Assembly (NCBI RefSeq): GCF_000017165.1
Contig: NC_009634.1
Coordinates: forward strand, 1,612,001-1,676,000
From: Methanococcus vannielii SB
GTDB taxonomy: Archaea > AGJL01 > Methanococci > Methanococcales > Methanococcaceae
Reading direction: 5' to 3'
DNA length: 64,000 nt
Positions 37,915 through 47,223 of this stretch are shown one piece after another (positions within the stretch are counted from its first letter, which is position 1; each line of letters starts with the position of its first letter). The position numbers and the translations under genes are program-made. The notes under the pieces are model-generated. The model did not search any database. It had not been told where the DNA came from and was given only the letters and a program-made list of their open reading frames with translations.

Positions 37915-39033
37915 ATGGCAGATATAAAAACACATTTGAGGGAACTTAGTGTTATTGCAGGCATATTGTATACAATATCTGAAAAGAATATTAATGAGCT
38001 GTATCAAATGCACCCCAAAGACTTTTTTAAATATTTATCCTCAAAAATTTCAAATGACATTTCAAATGCATCAAATATTACCTATCTACCAGATTTTAAC
38101 AATTACAAGTCTATAATGTGTAACGGTATAAATTTGGGGAAAAAAATAGTTGATTTGGGCATCGTTGATGATTATACTAAGATATATTGGTTGGGATCCG
38201 ACTCACAAAAAAATGACCCTGTTGACCTTAAAGTTGGAAACACTGGTTTTTCATTAAAAGAGGAGAGTTATATTCTTGAAAACATGGGGTTATATAAATA
38301 TTTGAATACGATGACAAATTCCAAGTTTGAGCGAGGTTTACATATTTTTGAAAATTTTGCAGAAGCAGAATATGCAAAATGGTTTGAATATACGTGGAAT
38401 AGTATGTTAGGATGGTTAAAAACAAATAACAATATTTGGTCGTTAACAAAGAATGATAAAACTTCAGAAATTAAAATAGTGAATTCGGAAGTACAATTTA
38501 TTATCAACGGTACCGTAATTTCAAAGTTACCTAATAGAAATATATCTGTTAAAGAATATATTGAACACACTGATTCCAAAAGCCGGGAAAAAGTGTTTTC
38601 AAAGTGGATTAATTCAAAATTTAAAAAAGACAAAAAATATATTGATTTAAAGAATATCTGTTCTCAAAAAGCAGGTTCTGAACTTTGCAACTATATATCT
38701 CGTAATTATAATCCCGTAGGCCTTGCTAGATTTCTACAAATTTATGAAAATGGATATTATTATGCAAAAACTACTGAAAAAGATATTGAAATATATTATG
38801 TGCCCAGCATATCGGAATTTGAAAAAGATATTGAAATTGATAAAATAGAATATAGTATTCCTAAATCACAGTTAAATATCATAACAACAGTTAAAAATAA
38901 AATTACTGGAAATTCTTTAGAATTTAGAAATGAATGTAGATTTAGCCACGGTCAATTCAATGGAACACCCGAAGCAAAAATGTATTATGGAAGGAATACG
39001 GATTTATCAGATATTTATGAAAAAAAATATTAA
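37915..39033 (+). CDS. Type II restriction endonuclease (predicted)
   Basis: About 372 residues from the ATG at 37915, preceded by CGGGGGTAA. A PD-(D/E)xK-like arrangement is suggested by DPVDLKVGNTGFSLKEES (about residues 101-118). The strongest evidence is context: the gene ends one base before the 3' end of a convergent cytosine-5 methyltransferase gene. The outline resembles HaeIII-type enzymes of methanogens, but I cannot assign the recognition site. It would cut unmethylated foreign DNA. Confidence 0.7.
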   Translation: MADIKTHLRELSVIAGILYTISEKNINELYQMHPKDFFKYLSSKISNDISNASNITYLPDFNNYKSIMCNGINLGKKIVDLGIVDDYTKIYWLGSDSQKNDPVDLKVGNTGFSLKEESYILENMGLYKYLNTMTNSKFERGLHIFENFAEAEYAKWFEYTWNSMLGWLKTNNNIWSLTKNDKTSEIKIVNSEVQFIINGTVISKLPNRNISVKEYIEHTDSKSREKVFSKWINSKFKKDKKYIDLKNICSQKAGSELCNYISRNYNPVGLARFLQIYENGYYYAKTTEKDIEIYYVPSISEFEKDIEIDKIEYSIPKSQLNIITTVKNKITGNSLEFRNECRFSHGQFNGTPEAKMYYGRNTDLSDIYEKKY

Positions 39034-39034
39034 A

Positions 39035-40141
39035 TTAGCTTTTTTTATTTTTCGTCAAAGTATGGTACAATGCCCTTGCAATATGCCACCCTAGTATCGG
39101 TGGAACAGCATTACCAATTTGTTTATATGCTTCAGATGCAGAAAATGGAAAATTAAAATCATCCGGAAACGACTGCAATCTTGCACATTCTCTAACACTT
39201 AATCTTCTCCAATACCCCATATCTTCAGGATCTTCATTATTATATGACCTATAGTGGGCTTCGATGTTTCCATGATGTTCAGCCCGTATTGTGATTGAGG
39301 GGCGATCTGCCAATATTTTATAATTACCTTGCATTTTTTTACCGGGGTAAAATTTAGCTTTAGAATAATCTTTTGAAGAATGATTAAATACCTCTTTTGA
39401 GTCTATTTTATCCCATAAATCGTCAATGGCTTCTTTTGACGTCATCCATTCAAAAAGTCCTTCATTACCCCTAACGGGTTTAGGATACATTATGTCCCCA
39501 ACATAATCATTCCTGATGCCCATTATTATTACCCTTATTCTAGTTTGGGGTACTCCATAATCTGCAGTATTAAGTACTTTATAGGCTACTTGGTAGCCCG
39601 AGTCCATAAAATCTTTTAGGATAATGTCTAAGGCAGTAGTATCTTTTCCTTTAGAATTCGTTCTAATTCCGTCTACATTTTCAGCTACAAAAGCAATAGG
39701 TTTAATATAATCAATTACTCTTTTCATTTCTAAGTAAAGTCTACCTCTTTCAGCAGAAAGTCCTTTTCTTTTTCCAGCATGACTAAAATCTTGGCAAGGG
39801 AATCCCCCTATTACAATGTCTGCATTAGGGATATCTTCATTTTTTATATCCTTTATGTCTGCACAAACTGAAGAATGGCAAAAATTACTTTCATAAGTTC
39901 TGCATGCTTTATCCGATATATCATTAGAAAATATTATTTCATAGGGGTTATGTTCATAATGTTGTTTAAATATTTCAAAACCGCCTTTAAAACCCAAATC
40001 CATTCCACCACAACCACTAAATAACGAAATAACTTTAAATTTTTTGGCATAGTTAATGGGTTTCATAGTGTCAACTAATTTAATATTTTCTGTACTTATT
40101 AATTTGCCTTGATTTTTATGTATTTCATGGGATTTTTTCAT
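39035..40141 (-). CDS. DNA (cytosine-5)-methyltransferase
   Basis: About 368 residues from the ATG at 40141, with GGTGA upstream. All main motifs are present: ISLFSGCGGMDLGF (I), GGFPCQDFSHAGKRKGL (IV, catalytic Cys), VAENVDG (VI), RIRVIIMGIR (VIII), and QIGNAVPPILGWHIAR (X). The target recognition region lies between VIII and X. It methylates the sequence cut by the convergent endonuclease and so protects the host. The integrase gene is 43 bases upstream on the same strand. Confidence 0.95.
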   Translation of the reverse strand: MKKSHEIHKNQGKLISTENIKLVDTMKPINYAKKFKVISLFSGCGGMDLGFKGGFEIFKQHYEHNPYEIIFSNDISDKACRTYESNFCHSSVCADIKDIKNEDIPNADIVIGGFPCQDFSHAGKRKGLSAERGRLYLEMKRVIDYIKPIAFVAENVDGIRTNSKGKDTTALDIILKDFMDSGYQVAYKVLNTADYGVPQTRIRVIIMGIRNDYVGDIMYPKPVRGNEGLFEWMTSKEAIDDLWDKIDSKEVFNHSSKDYSKAKFYPGKKMQGNYKILADRPSITIRAEHHGNIEAHYRSYNNEDPEDMGYWRRLSVRECARLQSFPDDFNFPFSASEAYKQIGNAVPPILGWHIARALYHTLTKNKKS

Positions 40142-40198
40142 CAAATTATTCACCAAAAATTATTCTAAATATGCTCATTACTGTATAGTACATTTTAA

Positions 40199-41167
40199 TT
40201 ATAATATTTTTTGAATATTTTTAATCATTTTTTCCTTTCTTTCCTTTGAATGAGAATAGAAAAGAGTTGTATCAAGTGATTTATGACCTAAATATTCTTT
40301 TACAATATCTATTGGTTGCCCCTTTTCAAGTAAATCAACAGCTCTGCCGTGTCTCAATGAATGAACAACGACTTTTTTGTTTGCTGGAATCCTTCCTTCT
40401 TTTTTCAATCTATCGACAGCTTTTCTAAAAATTTCCCCAATCCATCCCCTTCCGATAGGTTCTCCATCAGAATTTTGAAATAGCTTATCTTTAGATCCTT
40501 TTTTGACATTGTACTGGACGTAGTAGTTTATTACATCCAATGTATCTCTTGAACATACAACTGTTCTTTCAGCATTCCCTTTAGTATTTCTTAAAACGAA
40601 TGTTCCTTCTTCAAGGTCTGAATCCCCGTATGTTAAATTTAGAGCTTCAGAAATTCTACATCCTGAATCCCAAAGAAATCGGATAATTGTTGCATCCCGG
40701 ATTTTGGTTCTGCTTTTACTTTCAACAACGATATTTATTATGTCGTTTAAAAGTTCTGACGAAACCGCATCGTAGTGCTTTATTTCAAAACCTGAGAACC
40801 GTTTTCGCTCTTGGCTTTCTTCTTTAAAGTCTTTAAAGTTTTCAAGTCGCATGAGCCTGTAAAAGACCTTTAAAAGTTGGTAGTATCTATTTTGGGTATT
40901 TCTTGAAAGTTTTCTTTCCCGTTCCAAAAAGTTAAAAAATTTTACAAAGTCGGCATTTGTAAGTTCGTTAGGGGACTTTTCAAGCCGTTCAAGTACGAAG
41001 TTTAAAAATACTTTCAATCGGGTTATATCGTTTCCAATTGTTGATGTTTTAATTCCGTCAAATTCTCTTTCTTCTTTAAACTTGTTGAGCCATTTTTTAA
41101 GCTCAGGCGGTTCTTTTGAAACTTCTTTTCGAGGTTTTAAGAGCAGTTTATTTTTTAGGTCATTCAT
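40199..41167 (-). CDS. Tyrosine recombinase, E1 integrase
   Basis: 322 residues. A core-binding SAM-like domain (about 20-115) precedes the catalytic domain. The catalytic set is visible: R171 (CRISEAL), K196 (NTKG), H269 and R272 (HSLRHGRA), H295 (LGHKS), Y304 (FYSHS). It is expected to act on the 57-bp tRNA-Ser core. It has the same length as, and about 65% identity by my hand count to, the enzyme at 55373-56341. Its start overlaps the preceding small gene by 8 bases. Confidence 0.95.
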   Translation of the reverse strand: MNDLKNKLLLKPRKEVSKEPPELKKWLNKFKEEREFDGIKTSTIGNDITRLKVFLNFVLERLEKSPNELTNADFVKFFNFLERERKLSRNTQNRYYQLLKVFYRLMRLENFKDFKEESQERKRFSGFEIKHYDAVSSELLNDIINIVVESKSRTKIRDATIIRFLWDSGCRISEALNLTYGDSDLEEGTFVLRNTKGNAERTVVCSRDTLDVINYYVQYNVKKGSKDKLFQNSDGEPIGRGWIGEIFRKAVDRLKKEGRIPANKKVVVHSLRHGRAVDLLEKGQPIDIVKEYLGHKSLDTTLFYSHSKERKEKMIKNIQKIL

Positions 41168-41405
41168 TCTGCTCAGCCTCGATGATTAAATAATTTACAA
41201 GAATGTTTGTTGCTTTTCCGAATTTGTCGGTAATGCCTTGTTCTTGTTTTGATAATTTAATTGTTCTTTTGTAGTTCTTTTTTGATTCAACAAGATTTTT
41301 TAGTTTTTCAGGATTTACGGATGTTAAACTTTCGAGTTTGTGAAGGTAGTACCTTAAAGCTCTTGAATCAACATCCTTTACTAAATAGAATTGTTGTTGT
41401 GTCAT
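41160..41405 (-). CDS. Small protein cotranscribed with the E1 integrase
   Basis: 81 residues, helical (VKDVDSRALRYYLHKLESLTSVNPEKLKNLVESKKNYKRTIKL). GGTGGG precedes the ATG. Its 3' end overlaps the integrase start by 8 bases. Position and size fit an accessory factor for integration or copy control, but no known motif is seen. Confidence 0.62.
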   Translation of the reverse strand: MTQQQFYLVKDVDSRALRYYLHKLESLTSVNPEKLKNLVESKKNYKRTIKLSKQEQGITDKFGKATNILVNYLIIEAEQNE

Positions 41406-41432
41406 AATCCCACCAAAAGGGATTTCGAAGAC

Positions 41433-42125
41433 TTATTTCTTGAAAAACTTTTTAAGTAATTTTTTTGCTATTTCGTCTAAATAGTATGCTTCATCATCTG
41501 CCCATTCGATGTTTAAAATGTCGATTTTACTAAAATGACCCGAATGAGTTATGGTATATACCAATCCTGAATCAGTTTTTCGTACTTTAAAGCACAAAAA
41601 AACTTTTTTAAATGGAATATCTAATGAGATAGTAATTCTTTCATGTTCATCCAAGAAATTTTCAAGACTTCGAAGTCCATCCTCCTCTTTTTCGCTATTT
41701 AAGAATTGCAAAGCCCGTTGTTTTGCAAGATTTAATTTTTTTTCATCAAGTACTTCATCTAAACTGTCTTCAAATTCGATATAGAATTCAGAATTTCCGT
41801 CATCCCATTCTTTTTCAGGTATTTTGAATTGAACTTCATTTTCATGTATTGAAATTATCCAATATTCGTATCCTACTTTAATTTTTTTAATTTTTAGGGC
41901 TAAACAATTGCCTTTTCTAGTCATTATTCCCAGTGATACGACAATTTCGCATTCGTCGTCATTTTCGCATTTTTGATCCAATATTTTTAAAACACTGCTT
42001 TCTTTTATTACCTTTAACGCCCTATTTTCAGCAATAATTAATTTATCTTCTTTAATTCTTGTAACTGAGAAGTGTCTTTTGAATAATACTTCACTGTCTG
42101 ATTTTTTAACTTCAATTAATTCCAT
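41433..42125 (-). CDS. Hypothetical protein of the E1 replication-like operon
   Basis: 230 residues with two similar alpha/beta halves (KLIIAENRALKVIKESSVLKILDQK... and KLNLAKQRALQFLNSEKEEDGLRSLENFL...), which suggests an internal duplication. No catalytic motif is recognised. It lies between the Rep-like gene and the integrase genes in one minus-strand operon. Confidence 0.6.
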   Translation of the reverse strand: MELIEVKKSDSEVLFKRHFSVTRIKEDKLIIAENRALKVIKESSVLKILDQKCENDDECEIVVSLGIMTRKGNCLALKIKKIKVGYEYWIISIHENEVQFKIPEKEWDDGNSEFYIEFEDSLDEVLDEKKLNLAKQRALQFLNSEKEEDGLRSLENFLDEHERITISLDIPFKKVFLCFKVRKTDSGLVYTITHSGHFSKIDILNIEWADDEAYYLDEIAKKLLKKFFKK

Positions 42126-42232
42126 GTTATTACCCCATATTCAAAAATTCATGAATTGATGCATATATCATTTTGATTATTAAATATTGATGCTTTCAAT
42201 CTTTATAGCTTTTTGTTATGGGGTTCATTTAA

Positions 42233-43468
42233 TTACTCTTTTTTGGATAATTCAGTTCCGCTTAATCTAATTTCACCACATTTTGGACAGGTAATTTCAA
42301 AGTTAAGCGAATTTTCTTCCATTAATGTACCGCAAATGCATATTTCGTACTGTTTGAATGCAAGTCTTAGAAATTCAAGTTTTGAAGTTCTTACATATCC
42401 CTTTCCAAGTCTGTCTTTTTCTATAAATCCTTTACTAACTAGTTTTCTTCTCAAAGAACTGTTATCTCTGTTGAATGTGATATCTAATGATGGAGCAAAG
42501 ATAAGTGCTTTCATTAGGCTTTCATCAACGTTGTAATCTCTTGCAAATTCGGAAATCAATTCGTCATTTGAAAGTTTTATCGGCTGAATTCCGTCAAGGC
42601 TTAAGCCGTAGTCATTTAAAACAACATCAATAAGCCTTCTAATTTCCCCTTGGAGATATCCCGGAGTTCCATTTTCATCAAAAGATTTTGCAAATTCTTT
42701 ATGAAACGTTAGTTCCATTCTGGCAATTCCGGGAGCTTTTTGGTAGAATTTTAACTGGGATTTATACGACTTTAATTTTTTGTTAATATACGTAGTTCTT
42801 GTAAAGTCGTTATATTTTACAATGGTAGTTCCTTTGGCTTTATCCGTTAGATATTCGTATTCTGCAATATCCCGGTGTAAAAATTCCACTGGAACTTCAA
42901 TCGAATCTGCTTTTATCGAGATATCGAACACATTAATATCTTCAGGACACAATTCAAGCTTTTTTAGAATATTAATATAAGATTTTTTCAATCCCCAAGT
43001 TATTTCGGGATAAAGTATTGAGAAATCTCGAAGGATCTTTTCATTGTCATTCATGTGAAGTGGGAGAAAGTTCGTATCGAAAAACCCATAGTCCGGTTTT
43101 GGAATATTATTTTCCATTCGGTACCATTTTATGAAGTTTACGTATGTTTTTGCGATGTGGGGTTCCCTTAAAGAAATTTTAATCCATGCAATTTCTTCGC
43201 CTTCAAATTTCATCAATGGAAAATGTAGGCCATGGGTAGCCCCCTTGTCATCGTACATTTGAACGACATATTTTTTCCATTTTTCAAAGAGTTCCTTTTT
43301 AAACTCCCTTTTATTCCCCATAATATTTTTTAATAGAGTTTCACTATGCAGGGTAAAGGAACAGCGGTCAATACAGATTCTGGGATTTGAACAAATCCCG
43401 TATTTTTTTGGGGTTATGTCGAGCCTCCTTTTTTCTCTCGATTTCCAAACTTTCATGGGTATTGCCAA
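42233..43468 (-). CDS. Putative replication initiator-like protein with C-terminal zinc ribbon
   Basis: 411 residues from the TTG at 43468, which follows AGGTGG. The middle (YINKKLKSYKSQLKFYQKAPGIARMELTFHKEFA) recalls the gpII/X-type replication initiators of phages and plasmids, where a K-Y...R-E core surrounds the nicking site. A winged-helix-like part follows (SSLRRKLVSKGFIEKDRLGKGYVRT). The end is a zinc ribbon (CICGTLMEENSLNFEITCPKCGE). I cannot identify the catalytic Tyr with certainty. Position beside an inverted-repeat-rich region supports a role in replication. Confidence 0.5.
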   Translation of the reverse strand: MAIPMKVWKSREKRRLDITPKKYGICSNPRICIDRCSFTLHSETLLKNIMGNKREFKKELFEKWKKYVVQMYDDKGATHGLHFPLMKFEGEEIAWIKISLREPHIAKTYVNFIKWYRMENNIPKPDYGFFDTNFLPLHMNDNEKILRDFSILYPEITWGLKKSYINILKKLELCPEDINVFDISIKADSIEVPVEFLHRDIAEYEYLTDKAKGTTIVKYNDFTRTTYINKKLKSYKSQLKFYQKAPGIARMELTFHKEFAKSFDENGTPGYLQGEIRRLIDVVLNDYGLSLDGIQPIKLSNDELISEFARDYNVDESLMKALIFAPSLDITFNRDNSSLRRKLVSKGFIEKDRLGKGYVRTSKLEFLRLAFKQYEICICGTLMEENSLNFEITCPKCGEIRLSGTELSKKE

Positions 43469-43476
43469 GTTCCCAC

Positions 43477-43968
43477 CTAATTTTTATTTCTTTCAGACAT
43501 TTTGGAAAATACTCTATCCACATAGTCTTTAGAAATGCTCTTTCGTTCAGCAAGTAAGTATATGTCTTCCATCGAGTAATTTAGATTGCTATGTAAGTTT
43601 TTTAGTTCTGCAAGGGTTTCTAAATTAGTATTATGGTTTAAAAATGCCTCGTTTGACTGTATGAATTTATAAACGGACATTGCATCTGTAAACGATAGCA
43701 TGATCTTTCCATTGTTGATTCCGCCCTTAATGAAAACTTTTCCGGGAATATCTAGATCCGGAATGTATTCATATTTTTGGACTTCTTTTCCATTTTTTTC
43801 TTCTTTTATCGGATTTCCAAACTCATCTTTCAATGAAACTGCAATACTTCCGGGTTGAAGCATAACATAAGCTTTTCCGCAAGTTCCAGATATCATTTTT
43901 TCAAGTTCTGCGAGTTCAGGTTCATCAAAGCCGATTTTTGGCTTTTTCAGTTCTTCAATTTTTGACAA
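43477..43968 (-). CDS. Hypothetical protein, first gene of the E1 operon
   Basis: 163 residues from the TTG at 43968, with GAGGTGA in front. It is beta-rich in the first half (GKAYVMLQPGSIAVSLKDEFGNPI) and helical in the second (SFTDAMSVYKFIQSNEAFLNHNTNLETLAELKNL). Not recognised. Its stop is 8 bases before the Rep-like gene start. Confidence 0.6.
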   Translation of the reverse strand: MSKIEELKKPKIGFDEPELAELEKMISGTCGKAYVMLQPGSIAVSLKDEFGNPIKEEKNGKEVQKYEYIPDLDIPGKVFIKGGINNGKIMLSFTDAMSVYKFIQSNEAFLNHNTNLETLAELKNLHSNLNYSMEDIYLLAERKSISKDYVDRVFSKMSERNKN

Positions 43969-44607
43969 TTGTTCACCTCAATTATTTTTAATGCAATATG
44001 GTTTTAATGTTATACTGCATTACTACATTCATGATTAGTATTCATGCTTTAAAGTATTTAAAGTTAACTATAAAATCGATGGAAACAACGTAAAAGTAAA
44101 AAATATCGATAAAACGAGATTTCTTAAAACAAAGGACGTAAATCAATATTCTTAATCTAAATCCTATGCGTTGCAAAAAACTGCTCACGAATTTACGATA
44201 TAAAATGTTGAAAAAACAGTTAAAAATCAGTAAAATTAAAACGAGTAATTCGGGGTTATTTTGTTAAAAATAAGGCCAGTTACAAAAAATTGTTCACGAA
44301 GTTACTGTTACTACTATAAGCACTGCCGTGCAGATTTTGAAAAATATCTTCGAAAGGTTGTACGCTCGGCAAGAACTGTTGCCGAGCTACTGCTTGAAAA
44401 TAAACATTTGTGCCTAGGGCAGTATGAATTGGTTTTGGCAGGTTTACATCCTAAACCACCAAAAGGAGTCGAATTTCATTGCATATGGAGTTTTCGCCCT
44501 TTCGGGGCGCTTCGCTCGAAAACATCCTAAGCAATGAAATTCATAGGTTTTCGTGTGGTCGTTGGTCGGATAGGATATAAATTAGGGTTTGGCGTTAGTG
44601 CCGGTGC
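43969..44607. other. Inverted-repeat-rich non-coding region, candidate E1 origin or RNA
   Basis: A 640-base region, GC-richer than its surroundings from about 44,310. Perfect inverted repeats: GCTCGGCAA/TTGCCGAGC (44364-44372 with 44379-44387), and a nested set GAATTTCATTGC/GCAATGAAATTC (44471-44482 with 44531-44542), GTTTTCG/CGAAAAC (44490-44496 with 44517-44523), and CGCCC/GGGCG inside. A 26-base imperfect direct repeat lies at 44171-44196 and 44280-44305. An ORF at 44261-44530 crosses these repeats and is probably not a gene. Confidence 0.55.
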
Positions 44608-47196
44608 TCACTTTAAAGCGGGATTTTTATAATAATATGTATTTTCAATAAATAGATTAATTTTTTCAATAGAAATCTCGTCAAGTTGAGTAAATGCTCT
44701 TAGTTTCGGGATTCTAGTTATTTTTTCATATAGTTTCGGGCCTTCTCCAGACGGCAGGTGTGAAGCTATTTCTTTTATTAGTAATTCACTGAGTCCACTA
44801 ATTAAAAATCCACATTCGGGCTCATTTAACTCAGATATTATTTTTGAAATTTGGAGGAAATTACCGTGATGTATATTTAATATTTCATGTTTGATATTGT
44901 CATACTTGATTTCTTTGAATTTTTGATATGTATTAAATGGGGCAATGGACGCTAGATACTGTTCAACAAGTAAACTATATTTTTCAAGTATGTTTTTGTT
45001 AATATCATGCAAATATTTTGCATTTTGATTAATATATGGGTCAGATTTATCATCTATGCCTGTTAATATCGTTAAATGTTCTGGAGGAGTAATTTCACGA
45101 AGGTTGAGTTCAGCATATACATTTTTCATGTCTTTTTTTAACAATGTTAACGTTGCACCAATATTGACTCCCGAAAGATCCTTTACATTTTTCATACAGT
45201 CCAAAATGAGGTCATGGTCAATATTTTCCAATATAAAAAGCATCTGTTCTTTGTTAATTCCCGAAAGAATGGCTTCAATCGTCTCAAAATGTTTAACCTC
45301 ATCAAAAGTATAGAGTTCATTGATAATTTCTACCAATTTGTTATTTTCAAGATATTCAAAATCTAAATTTATTAATTCGTCAGGGGAATAAACATCAGTT
45401 AACCGATCATTTTTATTTTTAGATCTTCTAATTATTTCGTCAATAACCAGATATGAATCATTACTTTTTTTCAAAGAATTTATTAAAATATGAGTATTCA
45501 TTATGAGGTCATCGCTAGTTGGTGAAAATAAGTCATGTAATCCCCTAACGATTTGTCCTGAAATATACTTTTTTGAATAGTGTTTTACATGTTCTAATGA
45601 ATAAATAAGCCCATTTGCAATTATTGTTCTATTTTTCGGAGGTACTCGATATAGTGAGTTGCCGTTATTTTGTAATTTTAGGATATACCGTTCTAGACGA
45701 TCACTTTTTGATAATTTGTGCAAAAAACCTTCAAAATCTTTTTCAGTGAGTCCTTGTTTTTTATATAATTCTAATTCATACGTCTGAAATTCATGTTCTG
45801 ATTTACAATACATAAAATAATTGTTGAATGAGTTTTCCCCGTAAATCCTGTTTTCAGGGTTTCCGTCACGTGTATCAAGTATTGCAAATTCTTTAATTGC
45901 AGAATTAGGAAATAAAACGGTTAATAATTGATAAACATCATCTGCATCGATCGAACGGTAATTTTTCAAGTATTCGTTGATTTTATTTTTGTAATATTTA
46001 TGATCGTATCCCGAACCACCTAATACGCACGTTCCATCAAATACAGAATAACCTACAAAAAGTTCTTTATTATGTTTTACCCAATCGTAAATTTCGGGCG
46101 TAAAAACTTGCAAAGCAGTTAAAACAATTAAATCTATTTTATTAACTTGATTTTTTAGAAGATTCCAATTAAAATTAAAAATAGAGATATATCTATTCAC
46201 ATCTCGAATATTTTTGATCATGTTGCTAAAGCACAAGGGATAAAATTCAAAGTATTGGGGTATATCTCGAGGATTTTCTCCAATTATATTTTTTATTTCT
46301 TCTTCCAAAATGTTTTCTAAATCTAATGTATGGGGTTCAGGCATTTTTATTGGAAATTGTATAATTTTTTCAAGATAGTGCATCCCATATCCATTTTGAT
46401 GATTTTCTAAAGCATTAGATACAATTTTTTCATCAAATGATAGGACGTAAGTTATATTTTTAAAATCAGCAAGGCATTTTACAAGATGGAGTATTTGACC
46501 GATTTCTCTGTCATTCAGTCTATCCATGTCATCCATAATAACCAAGATTCTGAATGGCAAGTTTTCGAATTTTTTGTCTAATTTCTTTTTTACGGTTACG
46601 ATGTCGGTAGGTTGTCTGTATCCCTTCAATATTACGGATAAACATTTAGTGATTATTTTTCCAATTGTGACCGTAATTGTAAGGATTGGATTCAGTGTAA
46701 TGAATTCAGGACTCATTTTTTCTAAATATTTATCAATACTAGATACCAATCCCCACATAACCCCAAAAATTTTTCCAATCCAATCTTTTATATTTTCTAA
46801 TATGGATTGACGTGTTTTCAATGATTCCGAAAGACATTTAAAGAAATTTAATATTAAATCATCAGTTTCCGTAAAATACCACGGATTAAATTTTATAGTA
46901 AGCATATTACATTTTTCAATTCTTTTGAGTTTTATAAATCTTTTAATTCGGTTTTGTTTAGAATTTTTGCATTCATTAATTTTTTCTTTAAAATCATTTT
47001 CTAGAATTTCCAAAGATTTATCAATCGAAAAGGATTTCCCTGAACCCCATGATCCATAAAGTCCAACAACAAATCCATTTTTTTCATTATCTTGCCAGTT
47101 CATTATTTCTGCAAGACTTTTATGAAATCCTTCTCTTTCAAGAAGGTCTTTTTTTTCAGGATTGTTTATCTCCATTAAAATATTGTTATTTCCCAA
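44608..47196 (-). CDS. KAP-family P-loop NTPase
   Basis: 862 residues. Walker A GLYGSWGSGKS (about 45-55), then hydrophobic segments between the A and B motifs (FGVMWGLVSSI, LTITVTIGKIITKCLSVIL), as in KAP NTPases, and Walker B RILVIMDDMDRL (about 215-226). The C-terminal 450 residues are helical and not recognised. KAP proteins are membrane-associated and several are linked to exclusion of phages. The TTG start follows GAGGGGGGGG. The gene starts 27 bases after the MCM-N gene ends, so the two form an operon. Confidence 0.88.
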   Translation of the reverse strand: MGNNNILMEINNPEKKDLLEREGFHKSLAEIMNWQDNEKNGFVVGLYGSWGSGKSFSIDKSLEILENDFKEKINECKNSKQNRIKRFIKLKRIEKCNMLTIKFNPWYFTETDDLILNFFKCLSESLKTRQSILENIKDWIGKIFGVMWGLVSSIDKYLEKMSPEFITLNPILTITVTIGKIITKCLSVILKGYRQPTDIVTVKKKLDKKFENLPFRILVIMDDMDRLNDREIGQILHLVKCLADFKNITYVLSFDEKIVSNALENHQNGYGMHYLEKIIQFPIKMPEPHTLDLENILEEEIKNIIGENPRDIPQYFEFYPLCFSNMIKNIRDVNRYISIFNFNWNLLKNQVNKIDLIVLTALQVFTPEIYDWVKHNKELFVGYSVFDGTCVLGGSGYDHKYYKNKINEYLKNYRSIDADDVYQLLTVLFPNSAIKEFAILDTRDGNPENRIYGENSFNNYFMYCKSEHEFQTYELELYKKQGLTEKDFEGFLHKLSKSDRLERYILKLQNNGNSLYRVPPKNRTIIANGLIYSLEHVKHYSKKYISGQIVRGLHDLFSPTSDDLIMNTHILINSLKKSNDSYLVIDEIIRRSKNKNDRLTDVYSPDELINLDFEYLENNKLVEIINELYTFDEVKHFETIEAILSGINKEQMLFILENIDHDLILDCMKNVKDLSGVNIGATLTLLKKDMKNVYAELNLREITPPEHLTILTGIDDKSDPYINQNAKYLHDINKNILEKYSLLVEQYLASIAPFNTYQKFKEIKYDNIKHEILNIHHGNFLQISKIISELNEPECGFLISGLSELLIKEIASHLPSGEGPKLYEKITRIPKLRAFTQLDEISIEKINLFIENTYYYKNPALK

Positions 47197-47223
47197 AATT
47201 CCCCCCCCTCTTTATGTAAGTCT

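Noticed and set aside
44261-44530. An 89-codon plus-strand ORF (TTG start) across the E1 non-coding island
   Set aside because: It runs through several perfect hairpins, has an odd composition and ends in a stretch dictated by the palindrome. The structure explains the DNA better than coding does. It is kept only as part of the non-coding region.
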